Program-made: the position numbers and the translations under genes
Notes under the pieces: model-generated
The model's database searches: none
The model's input: only the letters and a program-made list of their open reading frames with translations
Told to the model about the DNA's origin: nothing
Shown: positions 58,401 through 64,000 of the stretch, piece after piece
Layout: each line of letters opens with the position of its first letter
Position numbering within the stretch: the stretch's first letter is position 1
NCBI GenBank assembly: GCA_963662175.1
Contig: OY759224.1
Coordinates: 32,311,489-32,375,488 of the forward strand
Direction: 5' to 3'
DNA from: Aradus depressus
Taxonomy: Eukaryota; Arthropoda; Insecta; Hemiptera; Aradidae
DNA length: 64,000 nucleotides

Positions 58401-61400
58401 AATCACTGACACTAGGCCATTGACGTTTAAGCTGTCGTTGGGGAAGTATGGCAGAATGGAGGGCACGGACTTGAGGATTATTGTGGGAACTAAGAAGGGA
58501 AAATAATTCTTTATATTTGGATTTAGCGACTTCGGTGACAAAAGGTACGTTATGGTCAGTGTGAAATGCTTTGTTGAGAGACGTAATAAGAAGGATTTTG
58601 GATTGAAAGGATTGGAAGCCTTGGCAGAACATATAAGTGGTTTTGTTTTCAAAGTTAATTTGTATCTTTTGTCTAGTAGTCTTAGTAAAAGTTTATAACG
58701 TCTGTTCATTTCTTGTCTTTTCAGTCTCGTGTGAGGATTCCAAGTTAGTCGTTTGTCGAGTATGAGACCTAGACAGCGGACTTCCTTTTTCTTAAGGGCT
58801 GGGATTTTTGTTAAGGTACACTGGAGGGCAGGTTTATTTTCGACGAAGGGTGAATAATCTAAATGTGAAAAAAAAGTTTAGTGTGTATGTGTCTGTGAAC
58901 ACAATAACTCCCGATAAAATTAATGAACCAAAACCTCTAATGACGATATCTATTGAGTTTTAGCGAAATCGAACTAAGGGAAGAGGGGGGTGGGGGAATT
59001 AGGGGTAGGCTTAACACAAAAATTCTAATAACTGCCGATAGAATGAATGTATCGACATGAAATTGTATATGTGGCACCATCGGCCAAACGGAGGGGGGGG
59101 TTTAGGGGAGAGGCTTAACTCTAAACCCCCAATAACTGCCCATGTAGTGAATGTAACGGCATGAGATTTAGTATGAGGATTTAGGAGCTCCTATGTAATT
59201 CAAATATTGAATATTAGCGCAAACGTTCGACTGGTTTTGGGATGGGGAGCGAAAAGTTAATAGATTAATTCGTTCTGAGGATGATTCACCGACGAGTTCT
59301 TATAAATGATTTGAAATTTCATTATTGACTTATATACATTATGAAATAAGCCATGGATTCTCAGACTTTGGTTCATACTTCATTCACATTGACAAACAAA
59401 TAAATATGTGCGGAAAAGACCAATAGCTTGAAGTTGGGACAGAGGGTAAAATCGCTTAGACAATATATTTACCTTGCGATGTGTGACAACAGTTGTAAGG
59501 AAATTTCAAATAATAATAAGACATCGTTTACATTTTACAGAAGATCTTAAATATGATATTTTCTCTTTTTTTATTTTATTTTATTTTTTTTCAGTTGCGG
59601 AAAAAGACAGACCGTCATCTGAAGAAGCTGTCGCACGAGTGGGTGAAACGTAAACAACATTTGGAGGGTGAACTGACGAGGAGGATAGAGGAGTGTCAAC
59701 ACCTGAAGGAGAAACTGAACAGGGCACTCCAGGACCTGAGCCAGAGGAACGACAGACTTACCTACAACGAGGAACAGGTAACACCAGATATGTTATTTGC
59801 AGGTTGCACCACTGTTGCACAATCCATTAATAATCTAAAATAAAGAAAAACGTATGTTTTTTGTTTTTTTTAAATATTGTCTATTTCACAAAATATATAT
59901 AATATATGGTACTTTCGGTACTGCTACCATCTTCAGTCACGACTTAACAAAAATCAACTTTATACACATTAAGTCGTGGCTGAAGATGGTAGCAATACCG
60001 AAAGTGCTCCCATAATATATTATATTATATATATTTTGTAAAATAAACAATATTTTAAAAAACATACGCTTCACACCTATTTTCTCTACAGAAAATGTTG
60101 AGTATCATTAAATGTTTCTGATGAAATTTGTGCTGACGATGGACTAAGCCGAAACCGATATGTATATATTTTTGTGAACTTAGACAACGTATTTGTTAAA
60201 CCAGAACTTGATTTTTTCATGTAAATAATTCATCTCTGAAATAGACATTTATTATTTCTGTTTTTCAGTTAAGATCAGCCCGAGACGAGCTAGAAAAGGC
60301 CTACAACCTCAAGTTTCACGAATTGCGCAAAGCCTCTAAGTTACATGAATACGATATGGAAGATAAGGTAACCTCAAATTTATAGTATTGCCAATTCATT
60401 TTATCTGAGGGCGCCAGTAGCTCAGTGGTATGCGTGCTTGCCTTTTGAGCTCAAGATCATGGGTTCGAAACCCGACCGAGGCCCTTAGTTTATTTTATCA
60501 GGGAGGTAAAATAACCTTAAGCATGTCGTCCTTCGGATGGGACGTTAAGCGATGGTCCCGAGTCTGTACGATGTCAGGTACTCGTAAAAGACCCTTACCC
60601 TAGGTGAATAAAAATTTAGGACTCCATCAGTAGAGTCGGGCTCATGTCCACCAGAGTGACGAGAGAGCGCTCTGGTAGTAGGCGATATGACCTCGTAGTT
60701 AAAGCCCGGGCATGAGTCATAAAACGTAACCTAATTCATTTTAATTGGCCAGCTGATACCACGCTATTAGAACTGCTAAATGAGAAAACAAATTTGTCAA
60801 TTATTAAGCTAAGCTTACCTGTTGGTTTCTTTCAGACTCATGTCTGGGATTTAGCAGAGCGCTCTTTTGTCACTCTGGTGGACATGAGCCTGACTCTACT
60901 CTGGGAGTCCTAAATGTAGCATACCCTGGTTTAATTAGGGTAGGGGTCTTAACGAATATCTTACACTACACTGGCTTATGACTGCCATTTAACGTCTCTG
61001 AAGGACGGCATGCTCAATATTTTTTTACTACCAAATAAACATAAGGGGCTCTAACTTCGGTTCTTGAGTATAATAGGCAAGCTCACTACCTCTCTGCTAT
61101 CGGCGCCCTCCCTGTTATTCTTCATTTTACACTATTAAAATAAATTAAGTAGTTATTATTTCACATTTAAATTACTTTATTATAATGGAAAGAAAGGAAA
61201 ATTTATGAAGAATTTTTGTATTAAATAAATAAACAAACTTATTTTTGAAATATTGTCTATTCCACTAAAGATATATATACATATATAACTACCGGTTTCG
61301 GCTTTATACCATCGTCAGGTCTAGTTATGAACTAAGTCAGTTTGCAGAGAACGACCCTTCAAATACATCTCAGGTCAAAGGGTGCTATTAAAACTTGGGA

Positions 61401-63013
61401 GTCCCCCGGCTGTACCGTTAGCTAACTCATGAAATATTTCTTAACAAAACCTAGTTCTAAATTTACATAAAACAATGTCACTAGACTAATACGGGAAAAA
61501 TAACAAATAAATAAGTACAAATACAAGTAAATAATAAAAAATAGAAATAAAATTAATAATAATGTTAAGATTTAGATAACTTGAAACATATATGTGGAAC
61601 CAAATATTAATAACAGATAATACAAACATATATGTGGAAACAGAACTGGTTTAGGGTGTTAACAAAGGGGAATAGTTGCAAAAAGCAGGCTACTTAATAG
61701 CTTGGAACAATTAGAAATAAATAAAGCTAACAAAAGGAACATTTGTATGAATGACCAAATTTATTTCAACTATTCCCCTTTGTTAACACCCTAAACCAGT
61801 TCTGTTTCCACATATATGTTTGTATTATCTGTTATTAATATTTGGTTCCACATATATGTTTCAAGTTATCTAAATCTTGACATTATTATTAATTTTATTT
61901 CTATTTTTTATTATTTACTTGTATTTATACTTATTTATTTGTTATTTTTCCACGTATTAGTCTAGTGACATTGTTTTATGTAAATTTAGAACTAGGTTTT
62001 GTTAAGAAATATTTCATGAGTTAGCACGGTACAGCCGGGGGACTCCCAAGTTTTAATAGCACCCTTTGACCTGAGATGTATTTGAAGGGTCGTTCTCTGC
62101 AAACTGACTTAGTTCATAACTAGACCTGACGATGGTATAAAGCCGAAACCGGTAGTTATATATGTATATATATCTTTAGTGGAATAGACAATATTTCAAA
62201 AATAAGTTTGTTTATTTATTTATTACAAGTTTCCTCAATATGTCCGCGTTTCTCAACTTAGAATTTTTGTATGACTTCACTTGATTGTACAAAACACATA
62301 TTTATTGCAAAAATTAAATAACGTTTTTTATTTAAACAATATGACTAAATTTAACTAAACCAAAGGATGGGTTAAGTTTTAAAAAAATTGCTATTTATTT
62401 AATTAATGAATTGTAATAGTTCGTATTGCCCCCCAGTCACGTTGAAGACAGGTTGACAGTGTCGAGGCGTGCTGCGGATAAGGCGACAGATATCTTCATG
62501 AGGAATCCTTTGGCTGGGGCGGCGGCGGCTGCAGGATGGAGCCAGGGCTCATTCAGCCGGTATCAGAGACAGTTTCTTACCGATCACGCTATTGGACTGA
62601 TGATGCCCGGGCTTTAACTACAAGGTCATACCGACTCTACAGTGGGAGTTCTAATTTTGGCATGTCCAGGTTTATTCATCGAGGTTAGGGTTCTTTAATG
62701 AGTACCTGACATCGTACAAGCTCGGGACCATCGCTTAATGTCCCATCCGAAGGACGGCGTGTTCAAGGTTTTTTAACCTCTCGAATTTTGTTACTTTTAC
62801 TATATGTCATTACTGTAAAATACAAATTATCATATAATTTCCGTTTTATTTTCATTCATTTAGGTAAATCAAGTGAAAGGCGAAAAAGTTGAACTTATAA
62901 AAAAGTTGGAAGAAAATGGAAAAGAAATATTAAGACTTCAACAAGCTTTATTGATCCAAGAATCTCCAAATCATCTGACCAAAGAGCAACAGGCCAACCT
63001 CGTCAGTGAAATG
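43368..63013 (+). CDS. Cep120: CEP120 homologue, 13 coding exons, 3' end beyond the window
   Basis: CEP120 is a centriolar protein that binds tubulin and drives centriole elongation and ciliogenesis. Exons: 43368-43419, 43549-43696, 45277-45400, 47497-47622, 50086-50256, 51448-51684, 52301-52511, 54490-54611, 56371-56473, 56929-57014, 59595-59777, 60269-60367, 62864-63013. Together they give 1812 nt, 604 codons, with no stop and matching phases at every junction. Exons 1-3 encode the N-terminal C2 domain, including FHTELAWQADKK and KIGYVLLKLKTAQ, which parallel the vertebrate protein. Exon 4 has LLWYRLLG. Exons 5-7 are the central C2-like (DUF3668) region. Exons 8-9 are an acidic linker. Exons 10-13 are a Lys/Glu-rich coiled coil (WKERQEELF, SHEWVKRK). 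Vertebrate CEP120 has a third C2 domain before the coiled coil; none was found here. Intron 10 is GC-AG. Introns are crowded with SINEs, family X copies and palindromes. Confidence 0.9.
43549..43696 (+). CDS. Cep120: CEP120 exon 2
   Basis: Follows a T-rich acceptor ending TATAG. It encodes the core of the N-terminal C2 domain (LLAATLNGSKLETNEV, FHTELAWQADKK). The Glu-Leu-Ala-Trp block is a hallmark of CEP120. The donor is CG|GTACGT, and the split Arg codon is finished by exon 3. Confidence 0.9.
44278..44577 (-). mobile_element. SINE, degenerate, with 11-bp TSD, in CEP120 intron 2
   Basis: ATATTGTTTGT at 44278-44288 and 44567-44577. The body between (44289-44566) runs from ACTCATGCCCGGGC to the decayed head (GATCTTGAGCTCAATAGCC). 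Confidence 0.82.
44815..45050 (+). repeat. Family X, shortened copy in CEP120 intron 2
   Basis: CATCGGTGAATCTTC opens it, a single module follows, and it closes AACTTCGTTTAGCTGAGGAA. Confidence 0.75.
45277..45400 (+). CDS. Cep120: CEP120 exon 3
   Basis: The acceptor is TCTCAG. It encodes AVKLECFAIVEDKREKIGYV and then LLKLKTAQ, the final strands of the first C2 domain, close in pattern to the vertebrate protein. It ends in phase 0 at CGT|GTAAGC. Confidence 0.92.
45455..45600 (-). repeat. Family X end fragment and Helitron 5' fragment, intron 3
   Basis: 45460-45530 has GAAGTATTGTAATCG and TTTTCAACGGATTTTCACG. 45545-45596 is the first ~50 bp of the Helitron (minus: TCATATATATAAGGTACAC). Confidence 0.6.
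45675..46100. repeat. 426-bp palindrome in CEP120 intron 3
   Basis: Arms of ~180 bp (45675-45855 and 45921-46100) are near-perfect inverted copies around a 65-bp centre. Each arm carries CTGAAGA, a 5-bp hairpin and GAAAC (46018-46047 on plus). Confidence 0.85.
46490..46625 (-). repeat. Copy of the 10395-10525 segment, intron 3
   Basis: The reverse strand reads CTTTTCTATATCTCGCACG, then CTGATGAAGGGAGGTAAGAA and CGAAACATCGTTGCGATAAA. Stem pairing is partly lost compared with 10448. Confidence 0.6.
46807..47201 (+). mobile_element. Non-autonomous Helitron, 395 bp, in CEP120 intron 3
   Basis: Starts TCATATATATACAGCTGAAA; near the end is the hairpin CCCGGGCAACGCCGGG, then TATTACTGCTAG. It is flanked by A and T. 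Exactly the same length as the copy at 23237-23631. Confidence 0.88.
47497..47622 (+). CDS. Cep120: CEP120 exon 4
   Basis: 42 codons, phase 0 at both ends. It begins DELLWYRLLGVKK and continues EIAIKFKIED, which matches the WYQLL-to-IQIS stretch after the first C2 domain of vertebrate CEP120. The donor AGT|GTACGT is preferred over a GTATGT four bases later, because the latter gives a stop when joined to exon 5. Confidence 0.88.
47687..48020 (+). mobile_element. tRNA-derived SINE in CEP120 intron 4
   Basis: Head GGCGCCGGTAGCTCAGTGG and B-box GGTTCGAAACC intact; body complete apart from a short gap near 47950; tail AAACCTAAACCT followed by (TA)n. It begins 64 bp after exon 4. Confidence 0.92.
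48085..48595 (+). repeat. Family X copy in CEP120 intron 4
   Basis: Opens GTCGGTGAATCACCGACCCA (the first TACTTCC is deleted); modules include a 20-C tract (48369-48388); closes TACTTCGTTGGGAAAGTAAA. Confidence 0.8.
49287..49582 (+). mobile_element. tRNA-derived SINE in CEP120 intron 4
   Basis: Head GGCGCCGGTAGCTCAGTGG, B-box GGTTCGAAACC. The TAAGCACGCCGTCC part of the body is deleted at ~49387. Tail decayed. Confidence 0.9.
50086..50256 (+). CDS. Cep120: CEP120 exon 5
   Basis: 57 codons, phase 0. It includes RRFYPLQIGPPHLCTELYQL, which parallels the IGPAEYC motif that opens the central DUF3668/C2 region. The acceptor is CTTCAG and the donor TCT|GTACGT. Confidence 0.88.
50345..50720 (+). 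repeat. Family X copy in CEP120 intron 5
   Basis: ATGTACTTCCTCACTACGAA opens it, with a 15-C tract (50471-50485). The end is truncated. A further module lies at 51280-51410. Confidence 0.72.
51448..51684 (+). CDS. Cep120: CEP120 exon 6
   Basis: 79 codons, phase 0 at both ends, acceptor TTTAG and donor CAG|GTTTGT. It encodes the middle of the second C2-like region (SVHYAVMGLSILKDDL, LQLWTKLHFLNAYF, KLLSNKDLLGTGQINL). Confidence 0.87.
51731..52062 (+). mobile_element. tRNA-derived SINE in CEP120 intron 6
   Basis: Starts GAGGGCGCCGGTAGCTCAG 47 bp after exon 6. B-box altered to GGTTCGTCACC. The TAAAATAAACTTAAG block is deleted. Tail AAACCTAAACCT. Confidence 0.9.
52301..52511 (+). CDS. Cep120: CEP120 exon 7
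   Basis: Acceptor TTTTCAG. 70 codons plus one base, ending at the strong donor TCTG|GTAAGT. It encodes SSQVFFTLSSDPEKEKGR and a following acidic/Lys stretch. An earlier GT at CCCAG|GTGTCT is weaker and breaks the phase with exon 8. Confidence 0.82.
52512..52970. other. CEP120 intron 7, GC-richer unassigned segment
   Basis: 52540-52740 is GC-richer than normal intron sequence, but no exon continues the CEP120 frame and no repeat family is recognised. Confidence 0.4.
52971..53795 (+). mobile_element. tRNA-derived SINE split at its first bases by the foldback element
   Basis: AGAGGGCGC (52971-52979) is the SINE start; GCGCCAGTAGCTCAGAGGT resumes at 53474. The body runs to GGGTATGAGTCACAATAAC. 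In intron 7. Confidence 0.82.
52980..53473. mobile_element. Foldback DNA element, ~145-bp TIRs, GCGC duplication
   Basis: The ends are ACAGTGTGAAATTTATGAG and its inverse. The arms pair over ~145 bp (52980-53125, 53329-53473). GCGC at 52976-52979 and 53474-53477 is shared with the SINE head GGGCGCC it interrupted. No coding capacity. Confidence 0.8.
53796..54489. other. CEP120 intron 7, remainder
   Basis: AT-rich; an A-tract at 53861-53877. No feature recognised. Confidence 0.45.
54490..54611 (+). CDS. Cep120: CEP120 exon 8 (acidic linker)
   Basis: Joins exon 7 through a split Gly codon. It reads GDGPSRAPSAESHQLSDVSL, then an acidic run EEEQLEQELDQEE. This is a low-complexity linker in the place where vertebrate CEP120 has its Ser-rich linker. 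The donor CTG|GTACTT is weak, so the 3' edge is less certain. Confidence 0.72.
54612..55634. other. CEP120 intron 8, unclassified coding-like remnant
   Basis: 54658-54800 begins with ATAAGTTGGCAG (also at 11756) and is GC-rich. 55104-55540 has two minus-strand open stretches (KSYTTWVHQSSVPESQE; GMRFPYTEKCWEILAKN) broken by stops. They look like a decayed transposon protein, but the family was not recognised. Confidence 0.4.
55635..55845 (+). repeat. Family X fragment in CEP120 intron 8
   Basis: TGCATCACCGGCTATGTACT, then CCAATCGACCATTTTGGCTA and one module with ACATCGGCAGTTATTAGGG. Confidence 0.78.
55846..56370. other. CEP120 intron 8, remainder
   Basis: No exon or repeat recognised. Confidence 0.45.
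56371..56473 (+). CDS. Cep120: CEP120 exon 9
   Basis: Acceptor with a long T tract ending ACAG. 34 codons plus one base, reading YQQESDPIEISFPNVLPPET and on to SSRLDQRR. The donor G|GTATGG is weak, but it gives an Asp codon that continues exactly into exon 10. It sits in the linker before the coiled coil and has no clear counterpart outside insects. Confidence 0.7.
56929..57014 (+). CDS. Cep120: CEP120 exon 10, start of the coiled coil, GC donor
   Basis: Reads IGFDEAASKAVEELEDWKER and then QEELFKAE, matching the ELEMWKEMQEDIF entry of the vertebrate coiled coil. The exon ends GAG|GCAAGT. Only this GC donor keeps the frame into exon 11: the GT sites at 57019 and 57035 both give stop codons when joined. 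Confidence 0.83.
57038..57090 (-). mobile_element. Helitron 3' fragment just after exon 10
   Basis: CTAGCAGGTTGACCTAGCG is the reversed Helitron end (hairpin and CTAG), 23 bp after the GC splice donor. Confidence 0.5.
57100..57780 (-). pseudogene. RTE-type LINE, C-terminal end of reverse transcriptase
   Basis: A 176-residue open frame (57177-57707, minus) contains FTYLGSIVTQDN, IRPVLLYGSETWTTTK, RRIFGGVQ, RLRWAGHVARME and RRRGRPKLRWADGV, the usual tail after the RT domain of RTE elements. It ends in CATGATGATGATGAC, a short microsatellite 3' end as in RTE. It is 5'-truncated; the catalytic YADD region is missing. In CEP120 intron 10. Confidence 0.88.
58125..59310 (-). repeat. Family X copy split by a LINE, intron 10
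   Basis: 58125-58225 (TTTCCCAGCTATACGAAGTA) and 58852-59310 (three modules to GTTCTGAGGATGATTCACCG) are halves of one copy. A C tract lies just before it (58083-58101). Confidence 0.8.
58226..58851 (-). pseudogene. Jockey-like LINE 3' end with poly(A), inside family X
   Basis: Minus-strand frames read RCLGLILDKRLTWNPHTRLK and MNRRYKLLLRLLDKRYKL, the thumb region that follows the RT domain in Jockey-clade LINEs. Further out-of-frame pieces follow. The poly(T) at 58226-58244 is the poly(A) tail. 5'-truncated; the same family as 26945-28240. Confidence 0.8.
59595..59777 (+). CDS. Cep120: CEP120 exon 11 (coiled coil)
   Basis: 61 codons, phase 0, acceptor TTTTCAG and donor CAG|GTAACA. It reads LRKKTDRHLKKLSHEWVKRK and on to LNRALQDLSQRNDRL, aligned with AEEWKKRDRE and LQKTLIDLEKRE of vertebrate CEP120. 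The heptad pattern is clear. Confidence 0.92.
59851..60068. repeat. 218-bp palindrome in CEP120 intron 11
   Basis: Arms of ~97 bp around a 21-bp centre. On plus, CTGAAGA (59980) is followed by GGTA-GCAA-TACC and GAAAG. It begins shortly after exon 11. Confidence 0.85.
60269..60367 (+). CDS. Cep120: CEP120 exon 12 (coiled coil)
   Basis: 33 codons, phase 0, reading LRSARDELEKAYNLKFHELR and then KASKLHEYDMEDK. Acceptor TTTCAG, donor AAG|GTAACC. It continues the coiled coil. Confidence 0.88.
60404..60732 (+). mobile_element. tRNA-derived SINE with 11-bp TSD in CEP120 intron 12
   Basis: AATTCATTTTA at 60393-60403 and 60733-60743. A-box TAGCTCAGTGG, B-box GGTTCGAAACC. The GGGTAGGCAAAATTTAGG block is partly deleted. 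Tail GTAACCT. Confidence 0.93.
60835..61112 (-). mobile_element. SINE, degenerate, intron 12
   Basis: From ACTCATGTCTGGGATTTAG to the head ATCGGCGCCCTC. Many gaps; an older copy than its neighbour. Confidence 0.8.
61223..62223. repeat. 1-kb near-perfect palindrome in CEP120 intron 12
   Basis: Arms of ~455 bp (61223-61678 and 61768-62223) around an 89-bp centre. On plus, CTGACGA at 62126 is followed by GGT-ATAAA-GCC and GAAAC; the left arm carries the inverse. The few differences are single bases and short indels. Confidence 0.9.
62601..62777 (-). mobile_element. SINE fragment, intron 12
   Basis: GATGCCCGGGCTTTAACTAC to GGACGGCGTGTTCAAGG; head missing, internal gap. It ends 86 bp before exon 13. 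Confidence 0.78.
62864..63013 (+). CDS. Cep120: CEP120 exon 13 (coiled coil), last exon seen
   Basis: 50 codons, phase 0, acceptor TTTAG and a perfect donor ATG|GTAAGT. It includes VKGEKVELIKKLEENGKEIL and LTKEQQANLVSEM. The KVEL-KKLE block matches KVELERKLE near the C-terminal part of vertebrate CEP120, so one to three more exons are expected beyond 64000. Confidence 0.87.
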
Positions 63014-63403
63014 GTAAGTTATTGTTTAAAATAATGTACATATAACATTATTTAATATTTCTTGGAGATAACCAATTCAATTAAGACATGTACTCATTTT
63101 CTGAATTTGTCTTACAGTAAATCATTCGTATCACTGGGAAGACTGGTATATGGGTCTAAGCAGCCTCCAGTGCTCCTATCCCTTCGGTGGTAGCTTTTCT
63201 GTGAGAGTTCGACCGCGAGTACGTGACCGCTATTTAAGTTCCCTCCAAAGGATGACATACTCATGTTTTTATTACCTCTCATATGAACAACCTAAGGCGT
63301 GTCTGATTCCAGGATCTTATATCTGTGCATCCGGTGTCCTTGGTTTGACCTCTTTCTCCACTCCACTCTTGTTCACTGCTTTCATAGTTTTTAATTCTTT
63401 AGT

Positions 63404-63484
63404 TAGTTATTGTGAGTCATTCCCGAGTTTTAACTACAACGTCATATCGCCTACTACCAGAGCGCTCTTCCGTCACTCTGGTGT
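63404..63484 (-). mobile_element. SINE tail fragment, intron 13
   Basis: TTATTGTGAGTCATTCCCG through CCTACTACCAGAGCGCTCTT. Confidence 0.75.
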
Positions 63485-63499
63485 AGTGTATTTTCTTTC

Positions 63500-64000
63500 T
63501 TAAAAAACTGCAGAACAAACCTACCATTCGCTATTGGAAGTCTATAATGAACATTCTCCTTCTCAAAACACTTGCGAAAAGTTGTTTAAGAGATTCAAAA
63601 ACAATGAATTTAATGTCATGGACAAGGAACGTCCAGGGCATTACTAAACGACAATCCATGTCAGACACTTGAAGTATTTTCAGAAACATCAAATGTTGAT
63701 CGATCAACAATTGGTAAACTTTTATATGCTATGGGCATGGTTCAAAAACTTGGAAATTTGGTGCCATACGAGTTAGAAGAGAGGGACATTGAACGACGAA
63801 AAGCCATTTGTGAATTGTTACTGCAATGGTAAAAAAGGAAGGGATTATTGTATCGCGTTATTACGGGAGATGAAAAGTGGATTTATTATGACGATCCGAA
63901 ACGCAGACCTGCATGGGAGAAGTCCTGTGAACCCGGTCCACCGACGCCAAAACGGAATATCCATGGGTCAAAGATAATGCTCTGTTTCATGTGGGACCAG
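63500..64000 (+). pseudogene. Mariner transposase, broken, cut by the window edge
   Basis: Frames with shifts and stops read HSPSQNTCEKLFKRFKNNEF, then TSNVDRSTIGKLLYAMGM (helix-turn-helix region), YELEERDIERRKAICELL, ITGDEKWIYYDDPKRR with the first catalytic Asp, and PKRNIHGSKIMLCFMWDQ with the second. The second Asp is intact here, unlike at 18517-19350, but at least three frame breaks make the copy dead. Inserted in CEP120 intron 13. Confidence 0.85.

Noticed and set aside
58389..58709. 106-residue minus-strand frame as a host gene
   Set aside because: It belongs to the truncated Jockey-like LINE with a poly(A) tail inside family X.

Overview
This window looks like nuclear DNA from an insect: AT-rich, gene-poor and full of nested transposons. 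Two conserved single-copy animal genes can be recognised, both split by introns. The repertoire (mariner, pogo, PIF/Harbinger, hAT, Helitron, RTE and Jockey-like LINEs, a tRNA-derived SINE whose tail is (CCTAA)n) fits an insect with (TTAGG)n telomeres. A hemipteran is possible, but the sequence alone does not settle the order.

Host genes. The genes are head to head. On the minus strand, 42298-42518 is the exon that carries the start codon of a casein kinase 1 gamma gene (gilgamesh/CSNK1G): a basic, Ser-rich N-terminus, then the start of the kinase domain with the glycine-rich loop. No further kinase exon was found to its left, so positions 1-42297 are most simply read as one very long intron of that gene, filled with repeats. 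On the plus strand, 43368-63013 holds 13 coding exons of a CEP120 homologue (centriole elongation protein). Codon phases join cleanly through all 12 introns to give 604 codons, and the gene runs off the right edge. The 43368-42519 gap is a candidate bidirectional promoter.

Repeats. The commonest family (called family X here) has ends TACTTCCCCAG/CTGGGGAAGTA, a hairpin CGGTGAATCACCG at one end and a palindrome CTATACGAAGTATAG at the other, and is built of related modules of about 150-170 bp. About 20 copies or fragments are scattered through the window. In one copy (29511-35840) a single module has been amplified into 38 almost identical 154-bp tandem units. A tRNA-derived SINE of about 330-346 bp is present in more than 20 copies, six of them with clear target-site duplications (TSDs).

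Nesting is well resolved: family X > mariner > SINE (18212-20330); family X > Helitron (23050-23850); family X > PIF/Harbinger-like MITE (5440-6165); LINE > TA-flanked MITE > PIF/Harbinger (26945-28240); SINE > Harbinger MITE (28358-28862); SINE > foldback element (52971-53795). A hAT-type element with an 8-bp TSD lies at 39061-39958. Several CEP120 introns contain large palindromes whose arms carry a CTGANGA-hairpin-GAAA motif like a hammerhead-ribozyme core, with stem changes that preserve pairing.

Apart from short remnants, no intact transposase, reverse transcriptase, virus, tRNA, rRNA or CRISPR array was found. Strand for family X: + means the CGGTGAATCACCG end comes first. Strand for SINEs: + means the tRNA-like head comes first.
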